A stretch of 64,000 bases of DNA from Gibbula magus. Its lineage: Eukaryota; Mollusca; Gastropoda; Trochida; Trochidae. The translations under genes and the position numbers were made by a program. Below the pieces are notes generated by a model, which worked only from the letters and a program-made list of their open reading frames with translations, was not told the origin of the DNA and did no database searches. Location of the stretch: NCBI GenBank assembly GCA_936450465.1, contig OW388302.1, forward strand, positions 15,711,530-15,775,529, given 5' to 3'. Position 1 is the stretch's first letter, and each line of letters opens with the position of its first letter. Positions 1 to 11,364 of the stretch are shown here, piece after piece.

Positions 1-394
1 AGTTTGATTGAACGTTTGATAAAACATAATGTTAGAACCCAAAATTAAATACTTTAATCATACTCCTGTGAACTACGTTTTGTATGTGGTGACACATAAG
101 TGATGCGGTAGTATTGTGAGCGGAGCTTATAGCACCTGATCTTAGACATTACTAAACTTTTGTTTTATCATGCACTGAACATTTTTTGCAGATATTTTGT
201 TTTCACAAGTTTATTTACCGATTAGAAAACACTTACATTGGAAAGTTTGAATCTATAACAAATAGATTTAATAATGTGTTTGTTCACTGGCTTATAATCG
301 GTTTGACAAGCTTCGGCATTTATACCAATTTAATCTGCACTTTTCAAACCATTTATAAGACAGTGAACAAACACAATATAAATTGTATCTTTTA

Positions 395-781
395 AGTAAG
401 GTTCAACCAGTGTTATTATATGGCTCCCAAATTTGGGGATTTAAGGAAAGGAAAGCTTTCGAAACAGTTCATACTATATTTTGTAAATATAAACTTTGTG
501 TTGAAAAACATGTCTCTAGTAATGGTAGTTTAGCAGATTGTGGTAGAACTAACATGTGGATTATTACGTAAGGTGTATTAGTAATTGTGTAAACTGTTAA
601 GGATGTCAGAAATCGGTATCCAAAACAATCTTATTCACTCATGAGAAAGCTTGATTAAGCTGGCAGAGTGATTTTGGTTTAGGATTTTTGTTGTACAGTC
701 AGACAGTTGGTGATGTTTCATATTTTAGTCACTTCTATTAATAATATAGCAATAAGAAGAATAATCTCCTCACGATCACAT
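395..781 (+). pseudogene. LINE ORF2 C-terminal remnant
   Basis: Translation gives the block QPVLLYGSQIWG followed by an ExVHxxFCK motif and an S-N-G-S-LADCGR stretch. This order is typical of the region just after the reverse transcriptase in several non-LTR (LINE) clades. The frame is broken by stops after CGRTNMWIIT and shifts before reaching IAIRRII near 750. Only the C-terminal part is present, so the element is 5' truncated or belongs to a larger decayed copy. The counterpart at 34888-35351 on the minus strand reads further in frame. It is non-functional; the exact LINE clade is not determined. Confidence 0.7.
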
Positions 782-792
782 GCACTTCCCTT

Positions 793-862
793 GAGTGAGT
801 GAGTGAGTTATTGTTTAACGCTGCTTTGGAAGTATTGCAGCCATTAGCGGCGTACACTTCCC
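793..862 (+). repeat. SINE-like TGAGTGAGT / GCGGCGTACA element inside LINE remnant
   Basis: The segment begins with tandem GAGT and runs through TTAACGCTGCTTT to GCGGCGTACACTTCCCTT. The flanking words CACTTCCCTT occur on both sides (about 783 and 855), which looks like a target duplication. The same insertion sits at about 34825-34905 in the inverted copy. GAGTGAGTGAG plus a GCGGCGT-type core is a common dispersed repeat pattern in gastropods (known from general experience, not searched here). Confidence 0.5.
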
Positions 863-2030
863 TTGCCTCCCCTTGCTTGTACATGATTGCAACAGAAAAT
901 GTACGATTGCAACATAAGCTAACCAATTACAACACAATGAAAATGATTACAACAGAAATAATTTAAACACAAAGAACATGATTGCAAAAACTACTCTCCA
1001 TGTTTCAACCCAAACTGCCTGATTTAAAAACAAACAAAATTACACGAACGCCACCAAAATCCTTGATTTCCAAACCTACACGAGTGTAACACCATGTAGT
1101 GATTTAAATTTAAACTTTTAGTTTCATTTTTTTAGTTTCAAACATGTATTAATCGCGTGACAAACACATTATGACATTTATTTCTTAAAAGTGTTCTACC
1201 TGTTGGGTGCCCTTGAAATGAACGCGACATGCGTCAAGTGTACTTGTAGCCCGTTCAGAACGTGCAGATGCCCCTCGTGAAATCCGTGCGTTAAAAATAT
1301 ATCTCAGACCTCATGTTGGGAGTAAAACGATGGATGTGAAATTGACATTCATTCAGTTTCCCCCGACATCAAGTATATCACTTAAAGTTTGATCCTCTTT
1401 ACATTAAACGTCACTTTACTCGCCTTCAATGGTTACTTAATTGCGCTTTCTTCAAAATCAGATATAGCACACTTCGTAGCAATAATTGTCAGTGCATGGG
1501 ACCAACATCATTTAACACAAACAAATTAAAGAAAATGGATCCAATGATCGTCTAAATATCAACATTTCTGCAATAATCTAACAAATGCTCAAAATAACAT
1601 GTACAGTTCAGCTATATGCCGCAAACATTATACATGATACAACCAGTCCAATCTTTGCAGAATGTTTTACTATAATTGTGCTCTCGGTTCCTTGACACTA
1701 CAACATCCAACAACTCCAACAACAACATACAACAACTCGTCCCTCCTCTCTAACTTTTTCTAACCTACTGAGGCGGGCATGTGGTGCACTTACAGCTAAC
1801 TGCTCTCGCTCCGGCAATAAAAAACAATCTCACTCTTTTCGTAAAAGTCATGTGAAACACTTCCTCGGGTTATAATCTCTATTAACTAACAGTTTTCTTT
1901 GACAAGAGTCACTCGTTAAATCAGAATGAACCCTCAGTGAACACACTTTATTGAGTCAGTTATTTGGTACTGATTTGATTAACTCGAGGAGAAGTATTTG
2001 ATTAACAGAATGAAGTGAACATTATCTCAA
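863..2030 (+). other. Non-coding part of the inverted duplication
   Basis: No supportable gene. The stretch is mirrored at about 33500-34820. The words GGGTGCCCTTGAAATGAACG (near 1205) and CTCTCGGTTCCTTGACAC (near 1681) can both be found in reverse complement in the right copy. A short segment around 1790-1890 (CTCG..CGGCAATAA then TTTCGTAAAA and ACACTTCCT) also recurs near 10557-10640, so part of it is a smaller dispersed repeat. Confidence 0.6.
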
Positions 2031-2403
2031 ATTTATTCACAGATCCTATGATTGTATGCTTTATTTATCATTGTTAAAAAAGTACTTTTCAAAAGTTTAA
2101 TGTCTAGCAAGCTTCTCATCATGCACGATGAACTATTCTTTTGTGATAGAATGCCAACTTGGTAAAACAACATTTTTAACAATAAATTAATTCTTATATT
2201 TGTTGTGTAGTTTCTCTCCTCGAACAATATTTGTTTTGGGAAAAAATTCAGAACCATCACATGTTTCACAACGGCCTATGACCAATACCTGACCTTTCAG
2301 GACTGATGAGCCAAACATGATAATATTTGGAAGGTTGTTCAGTACTCTCTATTTCATCTCTTCTCCTAGGGTAGACGAAGGGCTGATAAGATGTTGTAGA
2401 TTT

Positions 2404-3489
2404 TTTTTTTTTTTTTAGCTCATCAGGCCTGAAAAGCCCAATGGGCTTATGGCATGCCATGGCGGCCGGCGTCCGTCCGTCCATCCGTCCGTAAAGTTTT
2501 TGTTTTTACGACTTCTTCTCAAAAACCAATCTCTCTAGAAAGTCGAGATTTGACTCCTTGGCCAAGAGGGATTCTAAATTGTAGATCTGATGACCCTATG
2601 GGATTAAATAAGGGCCCTACAGGCCATAACCTAAAACACAATTTTCTTCTTCCCCTCGAGAACAAATATACATGGAAGACTGAAATATTGTGTGCATACT
2701 CTTTAGCCATTGGAGATTCTAAATTGTAGATTTGGTGACCATGTGGCCCCAAATAAGGGCCTTTCAGACCATAACCTAAACACCTTTTTTCATCTTCTCC
2801 AGAACAAACAGAACTAGAAGGTTGTAATATTGTGTGCAGCCTCTTTAGCCTTTACAATTTTCCAAATTTAAGCCGGACACTCAAACTGTCCTTTAGCTAG
2901 CGTAGGATGATCTGACCTGGGTGACCAAGATTGCAGCGGCTTATAGTAATCAGAGCTACATGTTACACAATACTATCATGTTTCACAGGGCAGGTGGCCA
3001 GTTCCAAAGAGCTGAGTGAAGTCTGAATACTCGTTAGGCCAGATTTTGCTTACAGTCATGGAGCAGGACTACTAACAGTCCCCCAAATCTGTTTTGGGAG
3101 GAGGCTTGGTTTAACTTGTACAAGGACAGGGTCAGGATATATGTTATGGCTATTGTGTGTTAGTTCTCTACAAGTAGTCCGGACACCTTTATTGTAATTT
3201 CATTAGAAAAAAGTTTTTCTCACTGTTTTTACCATTTTGTAACATGATTTGGGAAATGTGTTTTAGTGCCACTATTTGAATTGGAAGAGTCACCTTCTCT
3301 TCAAGATAATGTCAGTAATTGTGATACTTACAACCAATTTCCTTAAAATGAAGTTGTTTATGCCCTGACACTGAACAAGTTTGGTGTCCATGTCCATGTC
3401 AAGGAGTTGTACTTTATCTGCAGAACAATCTATTTCCGACTTGAACATAAACAAATATATACCCAGATGAGCTACATAGCCAATGGCTT
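2404..3489 (+). mobile_element. Dispersed element with tandem monomers (AGCTCATCAGG family), copy 1
   Basis: It starts with a T-run followed by AGCTCATCAGGCCTGAAAAG and a CCGTCCGTCCATCCGTCCG stretch. It then has monomers containing a 'CTCCTTGGCCAA..GGATTCTAAATTGTAGAT..GTGACC..GGCC' theme, and ends with GATGAGCTACATAGCCAATG near 3466. The start and end share the inverted word AGCTCATC/GATGAGCT. Related copies lie at 18321-19275, 59633-61260 and, in fragmentary reverse form, 10095-10335. There is no coding capacity, so it must be mobilised by proteins made elsewhere, if it is a transposon at all. Only about two or three monomers are recognisable here; the last 600 bases are less clearly related. 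Confidence 0.6.
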
Positions 3490-3783
3490 ATCCTTTAACT
3501 TGTAATTGTTCCGCATTTTATCAAGTTAATGTTCAGCTTGTCAGCTGGATATTTCAATAACCACTCACTGAACACACGTCATATATTACACCAATGTTCA
3601 TGAGTGGAAGATACACAGTTCATGTTTATGACCTCAGTGACCTTCTGTTTTTAGTTTAATGTGATAACTTGTGATGGGGGTTAGGTCACCTTAGTGACAA
3701 TTGCTCGTACCTGCACCCTCAGAGTTAGGCACCAAACGACAAGACTGCCAGTTTCACTCAGCTTACATTTTCGACCATCTTGA

Positions 3784-3880
3784 AACATAACATTATATTG
3801 TATGAACTTTAATAATAAATGGCAAATTTGAAAAAAAGGTAATATGCACAAAAAAAACATGCTACATGCTACATGCTAAC
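3784..3880 (+). repeat. Fragment of the TTAA-MITE family
   Basis: The stretch ACATTATATTGTATGAAC followed by an AATAATAAATGGCAAATTTG word matches the inner arm of the degenerate copy near 57630-57700 and is similar to the intact copy at 17721-18082. Only one arm is present. Confidence 0.4.
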
Positions 3881-3954
3881 ATGAGATTATATGATTTTCC
3901 TGCAAACGTTGGGTTAATGAATATATTTTTAATTTCAACTTGTTTTTGTTTATA

Positions 3955-4480
3955 AACTGACGGGCAAAAGAATGTATAACACTCACTTGTTTTCTACTAA
4001 TTTAATATTTTAAAGAGATGAGATGCATTTGATAATGGCACGATACAATAACACCTTTCGGCAGTAGTTTGAATGACTTAATTGGGGGCTGTATTATTTT
4101 TTAAACTAAAATATCATTATTTAAAGTAGATAGGGGTAAGAAATACAATTTACATCAACCTGGCCCCTACGATGTTTAAAATGTTGTAAATGTTTGCAGG
4201 ACGAGGCACATTTATTGATTTCCACATAGATTATGTGTTATATGTCGATGAACAGATGTGTTTTATCCAAATTGATTTTGGGGAATTTAAAAATATGAAT
4301 TTCTTATTTAAATTATTGTTTTTTAAAACTGCCTAAAGCTATTCTTTGACTGATTTAATATTTTGGACTAATTTCCCAAACTAGTCAATTTTTTAATACA
4401 ACGTCAAAAACTCGAGATAATTGACATTTGTACATATGACAGATACAACTGAGTGATATACTTTATTTTGCCCGTCAGTG
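3955..4480. mobile_element. Tc1/mariner-like non-autonomous element with TA target site
   Basis: The left end reads AACTGACGGGCAAAAGAATG, and the reverse complement of the right end reads CACTGACGGGCAAAATAAAG, giving an imperfect terminal inverted repeat of roughly 20 bases. A TA dinucleotide flanks both ends (3953-3954 and 4481-4482), the target expected of Tc1/mariner elements. The interior has no intact frame. The type assignment rests on the TA target and the TIR, not on a transposase. Confidence 0.65.
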
Positions 4481-4996
4481 TATTCCCTTCAGTGTTTAAT
4501 GTGTATGTAATCATTAGAGCATTTATTGCACATTGCCATGCTCTGTACGGCTAACGTGAATAATAAACATCCTGATCTCAACAATCTCCTCTGTCTGTTT
4601 AACTACTTACTGGGTTCACATGATACGTATGGAAGGGACTGTGACTATATTTTCTACTGTAACAATATTTCTTGGAGATACTTTGACAATCAATCTAATA
4701 TGAGTTTTAACAGAAAATGTCTATAAAGGGAAACAGTAAAGTCAAAATATTGCCTTCAAAACACATCAAATACAAAGACATTTTATTTCTTTATATGTAT
4801 TGGTAAATCTACAATGTAAATATGTACAACGTGAATAGTAACGAAGCTCCTCTGTACTGCAACATCACTTCATTAATATCACAAACAAACAGCTAAAATA
4901 AACTTTATCACATTTTAAAAACAAAATATTGCTGTCAGGTCAGTCGATCTTAAATTGTATGATAAGCATATGACTTATTAACTTTGTCCAAAAAGG
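4481..4996. other. Intergenic stretch, nothing recognised
   Basis: No supportable gene. A 66-codon open stretch at 4526-4726 has no recognisable motif or splice context. Confidence 0.4.
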
Positions 4997-5150
4997 CAGT
5001 TTCCATCACTGGCTTATTTAGATCTTGTCGCACTTTTGTAACTTTTCTATGCTACCAAAGCTGAGCTCACTCAGTTGCAACACGCTGCAACACTAGCACA
5101 GAACATTTTAGGAAATGCGGCAAGGCTTAAATAGCCAGTGATGGAAACTA
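4997..5150. mobile_element. 154-bp MITE with ~23-bp terminal inverted repeats
   Basis: CAGTTTCCATCACTGGCTTA begins the left end and TAAATAGCCAGTGATGGAAA lies at the right end, forming a near-perfect inverted repeat around a 110-base interior. It contains no ORF. No clear target-site duplication was seen, so the superfamily is unassigned. Confidence 0.7.
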
Positions 5151-6972
5151 GCTCGAGTTATGACTTAAGTAAGTGTGTGCATATCTGTTCAAACAAACAT
5201 GGGCTGATTGAAAACCTAATGTAAACAGTTCACTCACCTATTTCACTAACCTAACTTACGTGCAAAAGAAACGTCCCAATACAAAATACAAGATATTTCA
5301 ATCGACGGGCGATAAATACCACTAAAACAGCATTACATCATGTCTTCAGAACCAAACAATACTAAATATGAATTTTCAAAACATTATCTGTTCCTATCTC
5401 TGAGAAACACACGTTTTAAGAAATGGTCGTTTTGCAATCTAAATGAGATAGAAGCCTCAGAAAGCTAGTTGTGGCTTGTTTTGTGACGTCCTACAGTAAT
5501 GACACATCAACAAATTTAAATCAAAGAAGGTTATTTATGTCGAGGACATCTTTAATACATCAAATTTCCACTTTCTAAGATTTTAAAACTTAAATACCAA
5601 ATATTGTGACCAAAAACCATCTTTAAAAGGCGATTTTAGCAGCCCACGTCTATTTGAACAGATGTGAAAATAAAAGTATCATTCTGTGATGTATGAAAAC
5701 AGAAAAAAATATTATCTTATGATGAATAGTGCATTGATATTAGTTATTAAATTCTACATAGACAATGGCCATTTTGTAATGGAATCAAGTCACATATTTA
5801 CATAATCAATATCTCAAACATATATTTCAAATATCGTCTCTACCTCATCACTGAATTGCAGTCTGTGAGAAATGAGGTCATAATAATAAATGAAGTTTGA
5901 GAGAGATCCGTGTTAAAACGTGACATAATTCTGTACCAACTGAATAACATACGAGATTGTGTAGATATTTAAGAAATAGATTGCATGAATCTTTTGATCA
6001 CTGATTCACTGGAAATATACAATACTTGAAACATGCGAATATTTTTTATATTGCAAAACTTGGATTTAGACAAAGGTAGCTTCCTGGAAAAAACAGTGAC
6101 CATAAACATGGTGACTTTTCTTTCTTACGTGAAATTTAACAACACACAAACTTCATGTCTTTAAGAGATCTGAGCAAGAGTGCTGTCAAGCTGATGATCT
6201 TGACCTGGAGCACGAGAAATTTGTGGCGCACGTGCAGCGCGATGAAATGTACAAAATGTTAAACAGTTTGACAGTGTAAACATTAACAATGCTACCGTTT
6301 GCACGTGAAAAACGAGAAAGATACGAGAACTTTCGAATTCATGTTACAACATGATGAAATGAAGGAACGAGCGAAACATAAATATTTACAAGCAAACAGT
6401 ACACCATATAGTCATTCCCCTGACAGTCTGTATGTATATTATCGTTTCAAGCAAAGAACTGAAACTAATTTCACTGTGTTTTGTCTTAAACTGTCCATGT
6501 ACATTACATAAGTACCGTAGTGTTGCTTTTGATATTTGCAGGTCTCTGAATTAAAAAAAAACCATTTTGACCCAGGGATTGGTTAATCTTTGGATTTGGA
6601 ACTGACCATATTTATCTTTAGAGAAGTAAGCATGTGTGTAACTAGTGAAGTCCTTTGATATATTCAATTGTCTGGAAATTTGATTGCATTTGTAAATAAA
6701 TAGGAGTCGGGGATCTAGCATTTGCCAGAGAAGCTTGTTTTAGTTTGGGTAATCTATTCTTCACAAATATGAAATTAGGTCAACTACATTCAGCATTAAG
6801 GTAACACATAAATTAGTCCATTGTCACACTCTGTAGTTACAGCTGAGAATATACATCAATCTTGGCAAATTTGTGTCTCTTTTAGGGTCAGTCATTTTGT
6901 TTCATAAGTAGTTTTAGTTTCAGGAATTTGTTCCCTTAATTAGTTTCACCAATTCACTATCTACATACACTA
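5151..6972. other. Intergenic, no feature recognised
   Basis: AT-rich sequence downstream of gene A. I see no exon-like frame with splice sites, no strong repeat and no RNA gene. Open stretches here (for example 6299-6511 on the plus strand) have no recognisable content. Confidence 0.5.
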
Positions 6973-9809
6973 CTAACCAAATCTGTACTTGTGTAAACCT
7001 TTATAAAACAATGTAACATACAGTTTGTCTCCATCAACACACAGACCAGTTGGATACTGTAAACCGTCCTCTGATGTCAGAATGTCTCTGATGAACTCTC
7101 CTGACTCACTGAGATGAATCACTTTGTGTGCAGTATAGTCAGATACAAGAATGTCTCCTGTACTGGTGGATGTGATTCCCCATGGATATATCAGTGCTCT
7201 GTCTCCAGTAGGTGTGTATGTGAATACAATGTCACCAGACCGTGTCAGACAGATGACAGACTTCAGACGACAGTCTGACACCAGGATAGTGCCTTGTCTG
7301 GTTACATGTATGTAGTGAGGACTAATGAAGCTCTTTCCTATGGCAGGAAGTGTTGTGAAGGTCTTCAAGATGGTTCCCTTTATATCAATCAGATCCACAG
7401 AGGATGGATCACTAGAACCGGCCACCAGTGTTGACTGATCCAGAGTAGACAGACCCTTGTATTTCTTACCTGTCTGTATTGTAGACAGGAGTTCCAGGTC
7501 AGGAGTCACAGCAACTGTGATGATACGTGGAGAGAGAGGAAGAGACACAGCTACCTTACCTTCACTGATAACTGTTATACAATAGGGTCTACCAGACACT
7601 TCGAGTACACTTGAACATGACTGTCCTTCTCTAGTGTAAAATGATTTCAGACATTGTGTGATATTCTCAGTGAACACAGTTACCTTTGTACCTGCACTGT
7701 TCATTATCAAACCATCTGTAACACGACAACTGTCTCCAACATTAAGTTTAGCTTCGATAACTTCATCTAGTACAGGAGATGCTGTCAGATCTATATTGTC
7801 AATCTGTTGAGACTTCATACTCAACTTGTTGATCTTCATCTCCATCACTTCAATGTCTTTCTTCTTACTATCACGGTCGTGTCTTAAGCTCATGTGATCC
7901 TTATCTATATGCTTGCCTTTCTCTGAAGTTGGGACAGCTTCATGATACTTCGAATTTGGCATTTTACTATGAAGTCTCAGACATCCCTCGCAGAATGAAG
8001 CTTGGCATGCATAACACCAGTGTGCAGATGGAGTTGGTTTCCCGTCTTCTTTGCACACGGAGCAAAGGTCAGGTCCTGGAAAACATCAATGTCATCTATG
8101 TTAGATAGTGTCTATACAATGATAGATATATATGGAAAGTGACATGTCAAGTTGATTACAAATTCCTGATCAATGTTTAAGGTCCTGTTAGAAAACGGGG
8201 AAAAAAGTATTGTGATTCCTGCAAAGACTATTTAATTGTCGCAAGTTTTGTTTTATTAATTATATTGATAGTTAATATCACTGACAGGTCAGGTGTTGCT
8301 ATATTGACGCAAGTTATACTTCATTATTCAAGTACCATGACGACTGCAGATCATACTTGTAAATTATACTTGTGATAGAAATAAAAGCAAAGAATTGGTT
8401 ATTAACATCATTAACATGCTATGGAAGCGCATTACAGCCAATAGTGGGAACATTATAAATAACATCTAATTAGATGATAGTTTCATCTAATAAGATGACA
8501 GATTCTTCTAATTAGTTGAAAGTGTAATCTAATTAGATGATAGTTTTATATAATTAGGTGATGGTTTCATCTAATTAGATGATAGTTCGTATTGCTGTCA
8601 GTAGTGGGAAAATACACTTTTTCAGGTGTATATACATCTATATTGCAAATTTAGTATGTTTAATTTTATATAAACTAAGTTATGAACTGGTCATGCCAAG
8701 GATACATCCTTTGTGTAACAAGGGAAGATGATTGGGACTCAATCCTCATTTGCTAACTTCCATATGGTGAACTCTTTCTCATTAGCTCCTTATACTGAAC
8801 GTTTCAAAATGTAATGGAGGCTAAGAATGGTTTTAGAGACCATGTCGAGCACTTAAAATGTTTAATAAAATATTGTTTATTTGAGTAATTGTACCACACG
8901 AGATTGTAATTAAGATAATGCAATCCTCTGTACAAATCGATGTCGAGTTTGAAGTTTCGCGACATTTAACTTTGACAATTAAACAATTATTTCCATTTGA
9001 ATTGAGACCAAACCATGTCCAACCTGTTTGCCCTAAATTTGGCCTGCTGCATAAACGACGAGTGATGCAAACGATACCATATTTTAAGAAGTCAGTTAAA
9101 CTAAATTTGATTTTTCATGTAGTAACTCTCTTACAAAACTGCTATGTAAACCACTACATTACAATCAATCTATATGTCTCAACCTACCAGGATAAAATCG
9201 ACAAGTTGACTATTACCATTTGAGACCAGATAACCCAATCAAGTTCATGATGATTTGGCAGAAAAACTTCATTACTCATAGTGAAATTATTTAGAACAAA
9301 CCATCTACAATAGCTTAAACAACATTCATCATGTTTTGGTTCCTGAGAAGACAAGGAAATGTTATCAGTGCAATGCCCTTGTTCTCTTACTTAACAGTTT
9401 AGTTCCTATTGACCAATATTGGAAATAGAAAAGGACCAAATTCAAGGTCGACCTTATATAATAAGGTTTTCTGAACTTACTTACCTCGCTCAACATGAGA
9501 TGGAACAACAGTTTTCTCGAGTTTCTCAGCCACATGTTGATAACAAGCTTTCCTCAGAGCTTCTAGAAACACGCCATATCCATTTACACCTGTATGACAC
9601 AGTTTCTGGAGAAACACTATTGTTCTCGTCTTACGATTACGTGGCACTGCATCTCTGACCTCTGTAACATCATCCATAGAAAAAATTCCTCTCTCAAACA
9701 TTGTGTCTACCAGATCTTCTCCATCTAGCTCTGAGTTTAAGAGTCCCCAGTTTAGTCGCAATCTGTCCTCGTCATCAGGGTTTAGTGCACCCCTCTGTCG
9801 CTTTGCCAT
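6973..9809 (-). CDS. Gene A: CARD - B-box - NHL repeat protein (two coding exons)
   Basis: This is read as two coding exons. The first (9809 down to 9485) opens just after an acceptor TTTTGCAG and begins TC-ATG, so at least one upstream 5' UTR exon is implied. It ends CGAG|GTAAGT in phase 1. The second (8075 to 6973) follows TTTTCCAG and ends at the stop. Together they give 475 residues. Residues about 10-100 form a CARD-like six-helix pattern (DRLRLNWGLLNSEL, LVDTMFERGIF, VFLQKL, GYGVFLEAL). Residues about 112-150 form a B-box-like zinc finger with CSVC, CYAC, CEGC and following His residues. A charged linker (about 155-190) leads to a C-terminal NHL-type propeller (YIHVTRQGTILVSD, PWGITSTSTGDILVSD, PTGLCVDGDKLYV). 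No RING is seen. By family knowledge CARDs mediate homotypic assembly and NHL propellers bind ligands or RNA. Cytoplasmic innate-immune signalling is inferred. Confidence 0.85.
8076..9484 (-). other. Intron of gene A
   Basis: Phase-1 GT-AG intron of 1409 bases, with GTAAGT at the donor and TTTTCCAG at the acceptor. The first 60 or so bases on the B-box side (GAAAACATCAATGTCATCTA and following) are nearly identical to the corresponding intron of gene B, which supports gene duplication. It carries the palindromic array at 8462-8588. The plus-strand open stretch 8918-9223 inside it has no recognisable domain. Confidence 0.75.
8462..8588. repeat. Six-copy, 21-bp palindromic array (CATCTAATTAGATG core)
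   Basis: Units begin near 8462, 8483, 8504, 8525, 8546 and 8567, an even 21-base step. Each is centred on a perfect or near-perfect palindrome whose consensus is CATCTAATTAGATG, followed by ATAGTTT. It is preceded by TATGGAAGCGCATTA (near 8420), which resembles the flank of the array in gene B. There is no coding content. Confidence 0.8.
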
Positions 9810-9811
9810 GA

Positions 9812-10094
9812 CTGCAAAACATAAAATAATATTATAAACCACTTGTTCACGTGTTTTACAAGTCTATTCGAGAAGAGTCGTGTGTTGAACTAAGACTTAG
9901 TTTAAGTTACCTTGATAATTCACTTATCATAAAATCATTATGCTTTTTGAAAAAGAGCGAGATTGTATTCATTTCAAAGTAAGGGCTAATAGTTCTTGAA
10001 ATGAAAATAAGATCTATAGTTTATTAACGCAGTAGCCAAGGAAGCTGCACACAACATGCCAGGTTTCTAAAACTTTTCGAACTGAAGAATAATT
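9812..10094. other. Upstream of gene A coding exon; no promoter identified
   Basis: The bases immediately upstream of 9811 on the minus strand (TTTATGTTTTGCAG) are an intron acceptor. This stretch is therefore intron sequence and the promoter lies further right. No exon was recognised. Confidence 0.5.
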
Positions 10095-10335
10095 TAATAC
10101 AGATATTTAGGTCATGACTCCTGTTGGCCCTTATAAGGGGTCACGTGTTCAACATATCTACAATTCATTATCTGATTTGCCAAGGAATCTATAACAAACA
10201 TTTCAGTTTTAAAGAGCCAAGACTTCTTGATAGGAAATCGATGAAGAACAAAGTTTACAGAGGAACGGATGGACAGACCATGGATACTCTGTCATGCCAT
10301 AAGCCCACCGGGCCTTTCAGAACGATGAGTTAACC
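10095..10335 (-). repeat. Fragment of AGCTCATCAGG-family element, reverse orientation
   Basis: The right end reads ATGCCATAAGCCCACCGGGC then CTTTCAGAACGATGAGTTAA, the reverse complement of the family's start. TGGCCCTTATAAGGGGTCA near 10115 matches the monomer's GACC..GGGCC word. It is truncated to about one monomer. Confidence 0.6.
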
Positions 10336-11245
10336 ACACGAGCACATGTGCACATATCATGTTTGCCTAGCCAACATTGTTTCACTGTGACTTTTCGAAT
10401 ATCATCTTCTGTGACTTCAGAAAACGATTGGTCGTGACGTCACTGTAGATAGTTGCCGCAAGGGAAGTGGGCCGTTACCTGGCTAATTATACGGGAAACA
10501 AATGGTGTGTAAGTGTGCCATATGGTATGTACACAACTTGTATAAATGCATGTATAACCCTCGCTCGGGCAATAACAAAATTCACACTCGTTTCGTAAAA
10601 AGTCACATGACACACTTCCTTGTGTAATAATTTCTAAAAATGTCCTTAACTGACTGTGTATTTTCATTTCTTCTTTTAAAATCGAGTCTAATATCCTATC
10701 TCAAGATATAATAAACTATTTGTAAAATAAATCACAAGCTATACTTGCTGTCCCCTGACATTGCAGCTTGTGAGTTCTACATATGGTGGTATTGTAAGCA
10801 CTCAGACATTACATTCATTGATCACATGCCCGGGTCTAGTTGACCAACATATCATGTTAATGTAATGACATCTATGTTAGTAATTTTATCAATAGCAGAT
10901 TACAATGACGTTAAATACAAGTTACATCACGAAGAACCATAAAGTACATGTATTCACTTTTACACAGGAACGTATAAAAAGAGATACTTGCGAAAACAGC
11001 AGTCGCAACAGTTAGGTTGAAAGACTATATCATTGATTGATTCTCGTTTACTTTAGACGCAGACTACGAACTCAACCGTTCTCAAACTACCTTAAAATGT
11101 CCTGCTTTGACTAACGTTTATAGACTGACAGTGACAAGTGACTATCCGATTGGATATGTGACCATGCTATACAATTGAGAATTTTTTAACTTGACGTAAC
11201 AAGAACATATTTTTAACATTAATTTAAATTTAAATAAAACTAATA
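10336..11245. other. Intergenic, with a short dispersed repeat near 10557-10640
   Basis: No gene was recognised. CGGGCAATAACAAAATTCAC followed by TTTCGTAAAA and ACACTTCCTTG recurs near 1800-1870 and in reverse near 33695-33760, so a small dispersed repeat lies here. Confidence 0.45.
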
Positions 11246-11364
11246 GTTAGACCATGAGGGCTTGTTGTCTTTTCGTTGCAATGGTTAGTTAGACCACAAG
11301 CGTGTAGCGCGAGTGCTCTAACTAACCATTTCAATGATTAGACAACACAGTAGAATGGTCTAAC
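11246..11364. repeat. 119-bp imperfect palindrome (hairpin element)
   Basis: GTTAGACCAT at the left end pairs with ATGGTCTAAC at the right. Internal arms GTTGTCT/AGACAAC and AATGGTTAGTTAGA/TCTAACTAACCATT also pair. It could be a small foldback transposon. No target duplication was seen. Confidence 0.65.

Larger units (their letters stand above)
1..2265 (+). repeat. Left copy of a ~2.3 kb inverted duplication
   Basis: This segment reappears in reverse complement at about 33290-35700. Matching landmarks include the TGTTAGAACCC block near 30-40 (35675-35690 on the other copy), the LINE fragment near 400-780, the SINE-like insert near 795-860, and the block around 2035-2110 that matches 33420-33500. 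Both copies carry the same SINE-like insertion, so the unit was already composite when it was copied. Similarity runs to the window's first base, so the true left end lies outside. The copies differ by many substitutions and small indels, so the duplication is not recent. It is probably a transposon-derived unit and not a duplicated gene. Confidence 0.8.

Noticed and set aside
2266..2752. Overlapping 70-90 codon frames on both strands
   Set aside because: They lie in the non-coding AGCTCATCAGG repeat family; the same frames are not conserved in other copies.
8462..8588. Possible CRISPR-like array
   Set aside because: Units are contiguous palindromes with no unique spacers, inside an intron of an animal gene.
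9477..9842. Start of gene A at the upstream ATG (near 9842)
   Set aside because: That ATG lies in the intron before the TTTTGCAG acceptor; the ATG at 9809 directly after the acceptor is preferred, as in gene B.
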